Virus record (IMG/VR): IMGVR_UViG_3300046501_000314
Coordinates: 1-44,990 of that record
Origin: a virus
Reading direction: 5' to 3' (one strand)
DNA: 44,990 nucleotides
In this document: positions 7,221-13,470 of the stretch, one piece after another
Numbering within the stretch: position 1 is the first letter of the stretch
Layout: each line of letters opens with the position of its first letter
Notes under the pieces: generated by a model
Told to the model about the DNA's origin: nothing
Database searches by the model: none
Seen by the model: the letters and a program-made list of their open reading frames with translations, nothing else
Position numbers and translations under genes: made by a program

Positions 7221-7766
7221 TCAATCGTCATCAGGAACGCCCTCCAATGCACTCAATGGGATAGCGTCTTCAACGTCCAGATGCTCTATCTGCTGGCGTC
7301 GTTCGTCCTTGCTGCGATCAATGCGGATGACATAGCCAGGCGTCACGCTGAGCGTGTTGTTCACCTGCACGTTGACCTGTGTTGCGCCGACCTGATGCGC
7401 TCCCCTGTCCATGCCGTCGATGTACTTGGCTGCATCGAGGCGGACACGGTCGCTGTCGGCCTTATCCATCAGCTCGCCTATGCGGTTCAGCGCCCGAGGA
7501 CGCATGCTTGTCCGCAACATCTCTTGTTGAGCATTAAGATAAGCAAGGACGTATGGCTTAGTGAAAGCGACGCGGAGCGCTTCGTCCGACATTCCAGCGA
7601 CTTTCGCTGCTTCGGACCGCTTCAGGCCCTCGAACACCATTGCATGGATTGCAATGCGTTGTTTCGGGGTCGCGCGGGGCGCTTTTTTTTCTTTCTTGAT
7701 GAGAGCGGCGGCTTTTTGCGCCTGAGCGCTGAGTGCCTGCACTGACTGCTTGGAGGGGAAGGCCAT
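7221..7766 (-). CDS. terS: Terminase small subunit
   Basis: A protein of 181 residues, first gene of the late minus-strand operon. Residues 32-85 hold an HTH (TPKQRIAIHAMVFEGLKRSE, AAKVAGMSDEALR, then AFTKPYVLAYL), as in small terminases that recognise the packaging site and load the large subunit. The middle (RIGELMDKADSDRVRLDAAKY) is a helix pair typical for oligomerisation, and the tail is acidic. The start at 7766 has GGAAAG upstream. A late promoter motif lies about 100 bp upstream (7863). Confidence 0.8.
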   Translation of the reverse strand: MAFPSKQSVQALSAQAQKAAALIKKEKKAPRATPKQRIAIHAMVFEGLKRSEAAKVAGMSDEALRVAFTKPYVLAYLNAQQEMLRTSMRPRALNRIGELMDKADSDRVRLDAAKYIDGMDRGAHQVGATQVNVQVNNTLSVTPGYVIRIDRSKDERRQQIEHLDVEDAIPLSALEGVPDDD

Positions 7767-7862
7767 CGCGCTTTCCGTGTCTCGAATTGGTGCTCTCGTC
7801 GTGTTGAGAGCTAAGAAGGGAGGATGTGCGCGCGAAGCTGTAGCGGGTCGCGGGAATAGCTG

Positions 7863-7874
7863 TCAAAGCACAGG
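7863..7874 (-). promoter_or_regulatory. Late motif copy 3 and candidate terS promoter
   Basis: The minus strand reads CCTGTGCTTTGA followed by CA, so this copy also contains a full -35-like TTGACA. CTACAG follows with 17-base spacing. It is the only copy with GA in place of GC at the end. It lies 97 bp upstream of terS and would start the packaging and head transcript. Confidence 0.6.
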
Positions 7875-7934
7875 TAAAAAGCTCAATGATTTCATAGCGA
7901 ATATGAACGGCGGAAAACCGGTTGCAAAGTAGGT

Positions 7935-8027
7935 GGGGTATTTAACACCCCTTAGCCCTGTTTTGCGAATCACTTCATGGGGTGCTATTCACCCATTAAC
8001 AGGCACTGTATGGATATTTAGCGCCCC
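7935..8027. repeat. Related palindromes with core TATTnANCACCC
   Basis: The palindrome at 7935-7951 reads GGGGTATTTAACACCCC. A second at 7977-7996 reads ATGGGGTGCTATTCACCCAT. A half-site at 8015-8027 reads TATTTAGCGCCCC. All share TATT then ACCC-like sequence. They differ from the CI operators and sit just upstream of the candidate promoter at 8034, so they may be operators for another regulator, for example the HTH protein at 9520 or 10276. Confidence 0.5.
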
Positions 8028-8033
8028 GTCTAC

Positions 8034-8062
8034 TTGACTGATTTGAGGGCTTGTGCTTGTAT
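8034..8062 (+). promoter_or_regulatory. Candidate promoter of the 8117-10279 operon
   Basis: TTGACT (8034-8039) and TTGTAT (8057-8062) are 17 bp apart. The -35 box is good and the -10 box is weak, which would fit activation or a need for a host-specific sigma factor. The first gene starts 55 bp downstream. Confidence 0.4.
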
Positions 8063-8116
8063 GTGGCTACCGGTTGCCAGCCGGCTCTATCCACTCACAG
8101 AAACAGGATGATCCCT

Positions 8117-8365
8117 ATGACTGCTCAATCCCAATGGACGCATGTTCTCACCCAAGCCGAGATTGATGCTCGCTTCGATCTGACGCACGCCGTTGACCCC
8201 CGCTTTGCCCGCGAGCAGCGCCGGTTCTATGCCACGCGCACCAGCAACGAGTTGAAGGCCCTCATCAATCAGGCTTGGCTCTGCAATGACGCTGACGGCT
8301 ATCAGATGGCGCGCTCGTATCTGGCCTTGATGAACGGCGTCGATGTCGACGTGTTGGCAGCGTGA
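8117..8365 (+). CDS. Hypothetical protein, first gene of small plus operon
   Basis: An 82-residue soluble protein (MTAQSQWTHVLTQAEIDARF...). It is predicted helical with an acidic end (NGVDVDVLAA). The ATG at 8117 was chosen because AGGA lies eight bases upstream; ATG 8108 directly follows that site. I do not recognise a family. It heads a run of tightly spaced small genes to 10279 that are unlike known virion or replication genes, a place where phages often carry host-takeover or anti-defence proteins. Confidence 0.65.
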   Translation: MTAQSQWTHVLTQAEIDARFDLTHAVDPRFAREQRRFYATRTSNELKALINQAWLCNDADGYQMARSYLALMNGVDVDVLAA

Positions 8366-8376
8366 GGAGCGGCACC

Positions 8377-8601
8377 ATGAGAAAGATTGCTTTGATCGCT
8401 GCGACGGCCTTTGCGGCAGGCGTGACGGTTGCCGCGACCGTGATGGCGTGGCCGATGAGCCAGACGCGCTACGAGCTGCAGGTGACGGACTATGCCGGCA
8501 ACCTGTACGTGGCCGGATCTGGCGACGATTGCGCAGCGGCCTTTGAGGGCGCGAAGTTCCCGGCGCAGTGGCGCGAAATCAATTGCGTGAGGGCACACTG
8601 A
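8377..8601 (+). CDS. Small exported or membrane-anchored protein
   Basis: A protein of 74 residues. The N-terminus MRKIALIAATAFAAGVTVAA is a typical signal peptide or single membrane segment (two basic residues, then about 20 hydrophobic ones, Ala-rich up to VMA at residue 24). The remaining 50 residues contain two Cys (DDCAAAF and INCVRAH) that could form a disulfide in the periplasm. The start has GAGGAG seven bases upstream. Its stop overlaps the next start (TGATG). Function unknown. Confidence 0.65.
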   Translation: MRKIALIAATAFAAGVTVAATVMAWPMSQTRYELQVTDYAGNLYVAGSGDDCAAAFEGAKFPAQWREINCVRAH

Positions 8602-8867
8602 TGACCGAGATACCGAGCGATATCAAACAGGCGGCCTATGACTGCGCGAGAGGCATTTACCTAGCCGTGGATGATGCAGGCGCGCCCTATATGACTGGCG
8701 ATGATGTTGAGGTGATTGCCAAGGCTATCCTGGCCGAGCGCGAACGGTGCGCCAAGCTCATCGAAGACAACATCATCATGAATACCGGTAACGGCAAAGA
8801 ACTGCGCCCGCGCCAAGACGGCAATCAAGACGCGATGTTCTATGCGTCCGAGATCCGCAAAGGCTGA
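8601..8867 (+). CDS. Hypothetical protein
   Basis: An 88-residue protein, coupled to the upstream gene by TGATG at 8599-8603. The central segment (VEVIAKAILAERERCAKLIE) is a helix with the pattern AILAERERCA that is widespread in small phage proteins of alphaproteobacteria, usually with no known role. It is followed by a strong terminator hairpin (8914-8947). Confidence 0.7.
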   Translation: MTEIPSDIKQAAYDCARGIYLAVDDAGAPYMTGDDVEVIAKAILAERERCAKLIEDNIIMNTGNGKELRPRQDGNQDAMFYASEIRKG

Positions 8868-8913
8868 AATAGAAAAGGCGCGGGAGTTTTGCCAGCACCC
8901 GCGCCGCACCCTT

Positions 8914-8947
8914 GCGGGCGATCCTCACAGAAAGGATGCCCGCTTTT
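8914..8947 (+). terminator. Rho-independent terminator after 8867
   Basis: GCGGGC (8914-8919) plus ATCCT (8921-8925) pair with AGGAT (8933-8937) plus GCCCGC (8938-8943), with one bulged G and a 7-base loop, followed by TTTT (8944-8947). A second GC-rich inverted repeat (GGCGCGGG / CCCGCGCC) lies just before it at about 8877-8904. The gene at 8972 must depend on read-through or on its own promoter. Confidence 0.65.
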
Positions 8948-8971
8948 ACCACTGCACCGAGGGTTTGAGCA

Positions 8972-9535
8972 ATGGCTCGCACATCAGCAGGACAGCTTTC
9001 ATTCAGTTTCGATCCTCCCGCCGCATTACTCGCGGCGAAGCCATATGAGCCGCCGCCGAGGCGAGATTTCACGACGCGCGCCTATGGTTCGGAATATGTG
9101 ATGAAGATCGGCCTTGATGAGCTTGATCCTATAGAGATTGAGGTACGCGGCATCCCGACGCTGATCCTATTCAGCTTCGGTTGGCAGACATACACAGTGC
9201 AACCGGCGGGTTCCGCTTATTGGTCTGAGACAGGCTTTCGAAGCTTTGGCGGCCCACAGACCGACCCTGACGAGATAGCGGCCATGATCGCCGCCCATAT
9301 CGACAGCAAGCACGGCTGCAAAGGCAAACTCACAAAATGGTGGCCGAGCTACTGCCTTCATTGGCGGCAGGACAAGAGGTTTGAGAAGAGGTTTGAGCGT
9401 TCGACCACCTGGGACCAATGGGGGCCGGAAAAGCAGAAGGAGCATTGGGATCGGTTCGACGCACGTAACGCGGCGGCGCTTGAGCGCATGGCTGTGGATG
9501 GCATCGACCCGGAGGAAGTATGGAAAACGCGGTGA
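8972..9535 (+). CDS. Hypothetical protein of 187 residues
   Basis: The N-terminus is basic and Pro-rich (PYEPPPRRDFTTRAYGSEY); the centre contains a beta-rich part (IEIEVRGIPTLILFSFG), and the C-terminal part is rich in Trp, Arg and Lys (KWWPSYCLHWRQDKRF; TTWDQWGPEKQKEHWDRF). It is predicted to be soluble. The ATG at 8972 has GAGGG upstream, and the end overlaps the next gene by 16 bp. I do not recognise the family. Confidence 0.7.
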   Translation: MARTSAGQLSFSFDPPAALLAAKPYEPPPRRDFTTRAYGSEYVMKIGLDELDPIEIEVRGIPTLILFSFGWQTYTVQPAGSAYWSETGFRSFGGPQTDPDEIAAMIAAHIDSKHGCKGKLTKWWPSYCLHWRQDKRFEKRFERSTTWDQWGPEKQKEHWDRFDARNAAALERMAVDGIDPEEVWKTR

Positions 9536-9885
9536 CCATGGACAGCCAACCCGAAAATCTGCATGGTGCCGCGATTGCCAGCCCGCAGGAAACACTTATG
9601 GAACGACCAGACGACGACGCCCCGGAGCACGAGAAATGCAAATGGTGGCGGACTGAGGTCGTATCGCTGTCACGCGAGCAGTTGGCACCCCTGATAGGCT
9701 TCAGTGCTGCGGCAATCAAAGACTTCGAGCGCGCGAACAAGGCTGTCGATCCCATGGCCCGCAAGCGGTACATGATGGCGTGCGCGGCGTTATCGATCGG
9801 TGTGAACTTCAATTGGTTCGAAACGTCGTTGATGCTCTCGCGCCCGGTCGAGATCACGATGAAGATGGAGGCGAAGGGCAAATGA
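9520..9885 (+). CDS. Xre-type HTH protein
   Basis: A protein of 121 residues. After an acidic, unordered N-terminus of about 45 residues, positions 49-95 match an Xre/Cro-type HTH: LSREQLAPLIGFSAAAIKDF followed by ERANKAVDPMARKRY. The pattern of Gln-Leu-Ala, Ile-Gly-Phe and the recognition helix SAAAIKDFE is clear. It is likely a transcription regulator; targets could be the palindromes upstream of this operon (7935-8027), which is an inference. The start has GGAGG upstream and the stop overlaps the next start (ATGA). Confidence 0.7.
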   Translation: MENAVTMDSQPENLHGAAIASPQETLMERPDDDAPEHEKCKWWRTEVVSLSREQLAPLIGFSAAAIKDFERANKAVDPMARKRYMMACAALSIGVNFNWFETSLMLSRPVEITMKMEAKGK

Positions 9886-10088
9886 GCGAGTATGTCACCG
9901 TCTTCAATTTCACATTCGAAGTTGAGCGCATTGGAGAAGAAACATTCGTCATAGAGCGCCAAGCAGGTACGCCCGGCTACAAGCGCTATGGGCCGATGCC
10001 GAGGGATATGACCGGTCCGTTCATTGATGAGCTGAAAGAAGCGATCACCGACAATCTGAGCCGAGCAACGGAACCAAAGTCCCCATGA
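9882..10088 (+). CDS. Small hypothetical protein
   Basis: A 68-residue protein (MSEYVTVFNFTFEVERIGEE...), predicted to form a beta sheet in the first half and a helix (PFIDELKEAITDNLSRA) in the second. It is coupled to both neighbours by ATGA overlaps, which supports it as real. No family recognised. Confidence 0.7.
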   Translation: MSEYVTVFNFTFEVERIGEETFVIERQAGTPGYKRYGPMPRDMTGPFIDELKEAITDNLSRATEPKSP

Positions 10089-10279
10089 GCACCCGCATCT
10101 ACGTCGGCTCCATCGTCCGCGCCAAGATCAGCCGATCACCCTCGATGCTGGTCACAAAGCTGCACCTGCATAACGATGATCTGGAATTTGCCGAGCTGCT
10201 ATGGTTCGACGCGAACATGAATGCTCGCCAACTCACCCTGGACACGTCGCTGCTTGAGCATGTGCCGACGCAGGATTAA
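10085..10279 (+). CDS. Small hypothetical protein, last gene of plus operon
   Basis: A 64-residue beta-rich protein (MSTRIYVGSIVRAKISRSPS...), perhaps a small barrel, with an ATGA overlap to the gene upstream. It ends convergently with the minus-strand regulator: the two stop codons share the palindrome TTAA at 10276-10279, leaving no terminator space between the operons. Confidence 0.65.
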   Translation: MSTRIYVGSIVRAKISRSPSMLVTKLHLHNDDLEFAELLWFDANMNARQLTLDTSLLEHVPTQD

Positions 10280-10782
10280 GCCTCGGATTTCTGCTTTCCT
10301 TTGCGCTGCCGGCGCGGCAGATCGACGAGAATAATCCCGACCTTGAGCGCACCAAGCCAGAGCGGAAACACTTCCGGCCCCATGCCGCGCCCGTAGGACT
10401 GCCGCCAGTTCTCAAGCTTGTTCGTATAGCCCTCCTGCATGCCTGATCGGGCGTCCAACTCGATGCAGGACAGCTTTAGCGCATCGCGCCTGGCGACCAG
10501 CGCGTCGACCAGCTCGTCATAGTTCTGGATCATACTGGACACGACATCGTAGCCCAGCGCCTTTTCGGTCCCAACCTCGACCCTATGGCCGCTCTGTTCG
10601 AAATCCCACTGATCAACCTCAGACAGCGCGAAATGACGCTTTCCGACGATGTGCCGAGGAGCGGGGAAACCCCGGCCCTTGATCCAGCGATCCAGCGTGG
10701 CGCGGGATATGCCGTATCGAGCCAGCACCTCTTTGGCCGAGATGTAGATTTCAGCTTTCTTGAGGTTGACTATGTGTCTCAT
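10276..10782 (-). CDS. Two-domain regulator: AlpA/MerR-like HTH plus C-terminal HTH-like domain
   Basis: A protein of 168 residues. Residues 12-60 match an AlpA or excisionase-type winged HTH: YISAKEVLARYGISRATLDR, a GRGFPAPRHI wing and a VDQWDFEQ end. After a linker helix, residues 103-153 (LSCIELDARSGMQEGYTNKL, then GMGPEVFPLWLGALKVGIIL) resemble a small HTH domain seen in rhizobial phage proteins (LDxxAGLxxGYTxKL). The tail is very basic (RRQRKGKQK). It is the last gene of the leftward operon and probably a regulator. The fusion of two DNA-binding types is unusual. Confidence 0.7.
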   Translation of the reverse strand: MRHIVNLKKAEIYISAKEVLARYGISRATLDRWIKGRGFPAPRHIVGKRHFALSEVDQWDFEQSGHRVEVGTEKALGYDVVSSMIQNYDELVDALVARRDALKLSCIELDARSGMQEGYTNKLENWRQSYGRGMGPEVFPLWLGALKVGIILVDLPRRQRKGKQKSEA

Positions 10783-10809
10783 CGCGCATCATTCCCGCTT
10801 CATCGTGCT

Positions 10810-11433
10810 TCAAAATTCAACGTCGGCATAGGCCTCGACAGGTGGCGAAGGCGGGATATCAGGCTCGCTGACCGGCGCTTCAGGCTCGAACATGTCGGCT
10901 TTGAGCATTTCCTGCGTCACCGGCACCCGCAGAGATCCCGGCGGCCCGTACCAGGCGCAGAGAATCCCGCTGTAGACGCTGCCCACCGGCATCTTGCGGC
11001 TGTGGGGCATCCCTGCCGCGTAGCTGTCAGCCTCAAGCAGCAGCTTGCGCTCTTCGTCGGCCATCTTCTGCCGCGCGATCTGGATTCGCTCCTCGATCAG
11101 GACTGGCGGCCGCGCCACCGGGCGGTTGTCGGCGATCTGCATGCGCTCTTGGGCTAGTTCGTTCTGGCGCTTTACGCTGTCCATGACCTCGATAATCGCC
11201 TCGCCAAGCTCGGCCGTGGAAGGCGCGAACTTGCGCGAGAATTTCGGGTGCTGGCCTCTGATCGCCTGAGCTATCACGAAATCCATCGCGTAATGGCTGA
11301 CCTCTTCGAGGGCGAAGACGTAGACCTCGATCTGATCGACGACATCACCTTGACGAATAGGCAAGGCCGAGAAGAGCCTGCCCAGCGCCATTCGTTTTTC
11401 CATTTCCGTCGCTTTCCGGGTTCTCGCGTCCAT
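10810..11433 (-). CDS. Putative helicase loader-like replication protein
   Basis: A protein of 207 residues. The N-terminal half (LFSALPIRQGDVVDQIEVYV; MDFVIAQAIRGQHPKFSRKF; APSTAELGEAI) follows the pattern of phage proteins that sit after an initiator gene and are thought to load the host DnaB helicase, as lambda P does. The C-terminal half is helical, then Pro-rich. It overlaps the initiator gene by 89 bp, and the genome encodes no polymerase, primase or helicase, so host recruitment is expected. The role is inferred from context and is uncertain. Start at 11433 has GGAG upstream. Confidence 0.6.
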   Translation of the reverse strand: MDARTRKATEMEKRMALGRLFSALPIRQGDVVDQIEVYVFALEEVSHYAMDFVIAQAIRGQHPKFSRKFAPSTAELGEAIIEVMDSVKRQNELAQERMQIADNRPVARPPVLIEERIQIARQKMADEERKLLLEADSYAAGMPHSRKMPVGSVYSGILCAWYGPPGSLRVPVTQEMLKADMFEPEAPVSEPDIPPSPPVEAYADVEF

Positions 11434-12022
11434 CTGCCTGCATCTCCAAAACTTGTTGCTTCAACACGTCGGTAATCGAGGGAGCGCGCGCCGGCGGTCC
11501 CCGACTGGCTGGCGCCTTCGAGCTGTTGCGGATCCAGTTGCGCCAAGTCGCGAACCAATCGACCTTCGTGGCGTCCTTTCCGGATTTCGAGCACCAAAAG
11601 TCCCTGAACTTGTCTGCTTCGAGCCGGATCACGGACTCGGCACAACCCTCGTCGAGTGCCCACCGACCCCATGCCGCCGGCAGAACCCAATCCGTCGAAA
11701 GTCGCGTTGCGCGTTTTGTTTCCGGGGTTGGAGATGGGGTGTGGGGGATTATAGGGGGGGGTGTGGGGGGGGAAGAAAGGGGGATAGGGGAAGAGGAAGG
11801 GGCACCACCGTCTGAAACCGTCTTAATCGTCTTATTCAGACGCTTTTCAGACGCTTTAAGACGCTGATAGTGCCGCTTATTGCGCTCTTGACGCTTCGTC
11901 AGCACCGGCTCGTCACCGCCTGTCACTTGATTATCTTCCATATCCTCAATCGCGCGCACGAGCGCGTCACCGGATAGGCCGGCGGCGATCAGATGCTTGA
12001 CGGCTGTTGCGATAACGCCCAT
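11345..12022 (-). CDS. Putative replication initiator with DnaT-like domain
   Basis: A protein of 225 residues. An N-terminal helical part (1-40) is followed by a basic segment (KRQERNKRHYQRLKASEKRL), a Pro-rich linker encoded by C-runs, and a domain at about 110-170 (LSTDWVLPAAWGRWALDEGC; KFRDFWCSKSGKDATKVDWF; WRNWIRNS) that matches the DnaT-like domain of many phage initiators. The ATG at 12022 has GAGG eight bases upstream and follows the previous stop by 3 bp. A G-run tract and six iterons lie inside its reading frame, as the origin lies in the lambda O gene. Confidence 0.72.
   Translation of the reverse strand: MGVIATAVKHLIAAGLSGDALVRAIEDMEDNQVTGGDEPVLTKRQERNKRHYQRLKASEKRLNKTIKTVSDGGAPSSSPIPLSSPPTPPPIIPHTPSPTPETKRATRLSTDWVLPAAWGRWALDEGCAESVIRLEADKFRDFWCSKSGKDATKVDWFATWRNWIRNSSKAPASRGPPARAPSITDVLKQQVLEMQADGRENPESDGNGKTNGAGQALLGLAYSSR
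11724..11802 (+). repeat. G-run tract inside the initiator gene
   Basis: The plus strand carries about eight runs of four or more G within 79 bases, separated by short purine-rich or AT-containing spacers (for example GGGGGATTATAGGGG). It encodes the Pro-rich linker on the other strand. Such a sequence can form G-quadruplexes or unwind easily on one strand. It directly abuts the iteron array at 11805. Confidence 0.8.
11805..11868. other. Candidate replication origin: six phased AGACG/CGTCT iterons
   Basis: CGTCT occurs at 11809, 11819 and 11828, and AGACG at 11838, 11849 and 11859, so six copies are spaced 9-11 bp apart and meet head to head. The fuller unit is TT(C/A)AGACG(G/C)T; two of the plus-strand copies are identical over 12 bases (TTCAGACGCTTT). 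The array sits within the putative initiator gene beside the G-run tract. Helical phasing and symmetry suggest a nucleoprotein assembly site. Confidence 0.6.
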
Positions 12023-12025
12023 CAA

Positions 12026-12391
12026 TCACACCTCTTCCAGCTTGCGGCTCTTGTAAGCCTTGTATTTCCGCTTCCGAAACGCCTGCATGCCGGGCGCAAG
12101 GACCGTGACCAGATTGCCGCCGGTAACGACGTAGATGGCATCGCGCGTGATGATCTTGGCCTTCTGGCTTGAGCGCGTCTGCATGGCCTTCAGGACCGGC
12201 TCTATGAGCATGGAGAGGCGAACGGCATCCACCGGCAGGCCAGCACGCTCGCAGGCAATCTGAGCCTTGCCGTAATCGTTCAGGTGATCGCAGCCGACCA
12301 ACCATTCATCCACCGGCAGACCGAGCACGCGTTCGAGATAGCGGATGACGGAATGGTGTGAGACGCGGAGGAGCACAGATTGATCAAGCAT
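12026..12391 (-). CDS. Conserved rhizobial phage protein
   Basis: A protein of 121 residues. The start (SHHSVIRYLERVLGLPVDEW) and the end (AKIITRDAIYVVTGGNLVTV then LAPGMQAFRKRKYKAYKSRK) follow a pattern I associate with rhizobial prophage proteins: an N-terminal SxHAVxRYLERV helix and a C-terminal beta hairpin ending in a basic tail. It lies directly upstream of the initiator gene (3-bp gap) and overlaps the HTH gene by 8 bp. The function is not known to me; a nucleic acid-binding role is only suggested by the tail. Confidence 0.7.
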   Translation of the reverse strand: MLDQSVLLRVSHHSVIRYLERVLGLPVDEWLVGCDHLNDYGKAQIACERAGLPVDAVRLSMLIEPVLKAMQTRSSQKAKIITRDAIYVVTGGNLVTVLAPGMQAFRKRKYKAYKSRKLEEV

Positions 12392-12626
12392 TGGCGCCGC
12401 TCCTGATCATGGCGGCAATCTCAGGCGATCCCATGCCCTCGGCGATCGCTGCGCAGCGTTCACGTTCATCCAGGCGCATTGACTTGGACCTGGCGAGCTT
12501 GAGACCATTTCGCATGAAGGTCGCACGCACATACTCAGGCATACAGCCGAGATGCTGCGCTATCATTGTCGACGACCATGTCGGATGCTGTTGGTGAGTT
12601 TCGATGACTTCGCGCTTCGTCGTCAT
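12384..12626 (-). CDS. Small HTH protein
   Basis: An 80-residue protein. HPTWSSTMIAQHLGCMPEYV followed by RATFMRNGLKLARSK is a typical HTH (scaffold helix, Gly turn, recognition helix), and the second half (ERERCAAIAEGMGSPEIAAM) may form a second one. It is likely DNA-binding. It overlaps both neighbours by a few bases in the leftward operon. Confidence 0.65.
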   Translation of the reverse strand: MTTKREVIETHQQHPTWSSTMIAQHLGCMPEYVRATFMRNGLKLARSKSMRLDERERCAAIAEGMGSPEIAAMIRSGANA

Positions 12627-12952
12627 GCGACCACCTCGGGCGTGCGAGAGGGGTTGAGCAGCTTCCTGAAGATCGAGATATCCGTCTTGCGCTTTTCGAG
12701 CGGGCGGAAATGAGCATCACCCCAGCCGATATTTCCGCCTAGCGTGCAGCCGTCCTTGTGGTCGACCTGAAACTCGTCGATCTCTTCAAATTTGAGGTAC
12801 ACGCCATCTCCGGCGGCGCTGACAGACTTGATCGTCAGAACCTCGTTGAGCATGGGAACGCGCGTCGGAATGCTGCAGGGTCCGATGCTCCAATATCCCC
12901 AATCGTCATTGATGCAGACGCACTGCACGCCGGGAGCTGCCCAGGTATTCAT
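12623..12952 (-). CDS. Conserved hypothetical protein (SH3-like barrel suggested)
   Basis: A 109-residue protein starting at 12952, where the ATG overlaps the upstream stop (ATGA) and has GGGAGG seven bases away. The beta-rich body (VLTIKSVSAAGDGVYLKFEE) is followed by WGDAHFRPLEKRKTDISIFR, an ending shared by many small rhizobial prophage proteins. The fold reading is tentative and the function unknown. Confidence 0.75.
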   Translation of the reverse strand: MNTWAAPGVQCVCINDDWGYWSIGPCSIPTRVPMLNEVLTIKSVSAAGDGVYLKFEEIDEFQVDHKDGCTLGGNIGWGDAHFRPLEKRKTDISIFRKLLNPSRTPEVVA

Positions 12953-13470
12953 ACATGAACCTCCCGACCAATGAACCGCGGGCCGCCGACGTGCTGGGCG
13001 TGGAAGCGGTACCAGGCGCAATCATCCTTGCCGCTCATCGTCGTGCCGGGGATCCAGCGAAGACGGCCAACGGCAACGATATGGCTGCATTGATCGATGA
13101 ACGGGGCCGACTGCCGCGTGTGTGCCCACGCCGCGTCAAACAGCAGCCACGTCGGCGCCATGACCTGAAAGCGTGCGATCATCGCGTGGAGAATGTCGCG
13201 CTTCCACGGCACGTTGCTGATGATCGCATCGAAAGTGGCATCCTCATCGAAGGGATGCACAAGCGCATCATAGCCAGTCGTGATATCGCCCTCGTAGGCG
13301 CAGACGAGGCCGGCAGCCTGCAAAGCACCGACAAGATAGCCGTCGCCGGCACAAGGCTCGGCAAACGTCTTGATGCCGCGTAGACGCGGCAGGAGCATCT
13401 CAACCGCGCGGGGGTCTATGGTCTGGTAAGCATCGCGCTCTATGCGCTCGAAGGATGACCGTTTTCCCAT
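12949..13470 (-). CDS. Methyltransferase-like protein (N6-adenine type, variant motif)
   Basis: A 173-residue protein from the ATG at 13470, which overlaps the GcrA stop (TGATG). Residues around 35-50 (IKTFAEPCAGDGYLVGAL) form a SAM-binding motif I, and ATFDAIISNVPWKRDILHAM holds a motif IV-like SNVPW in the place of the usual NPPW. The second half (APTWLLFDAAWAHTRQSAPF) is typical of small phage methyltransferase-like proteins of rhizobia. It may methylate DNA; with Val in the NPPW position, activity is uncertain. It lies next to GcrA, a protein that in its hosts reads N6-methylated DNA. Confidence 0.7.
   Translation of the reverse strand: MGKRSSFERIERDAYQTIDPRAVEMLLPRLRGIKTFAEPCAGDGYLVGALQAAGLVCAYEGDITTGYDALVHPFDEDATFDAIISNVPWKRDILHAMIARFQVMAPTWLLFDAAWAHTRQSAPFIDQCSHIVAVGRLRWIPGTTMSGKDDCAWYRFHAQHVGGPRFIGREVHV

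Larger units (their letters stand above)
7767..8116. promoter_or_regulatory. Divergent intergenic control region (terS / 8117 operon)
   Basis: This 350-bp stretch has no convincing gene. It holds, in order: the terS leader; late motif copy 3 at 7863-7874; two related palindromes at 7935-7951 and 7977-7996; a half-site at 8015-8027; and a plus-strand promoter candidate at 8034-8062. A packaging site recognised by TerS could also lie here, but I see no direct evidence of one. Confidence 0.5.

Noticed and set aside
6975-7252. Longer minus-strand frames of 61-67 residues between terS and terL
   Set aside because: They lack ribosome sites at their starts and run through the terminator hairpin; the 35-residue frame with strong signals fits better.
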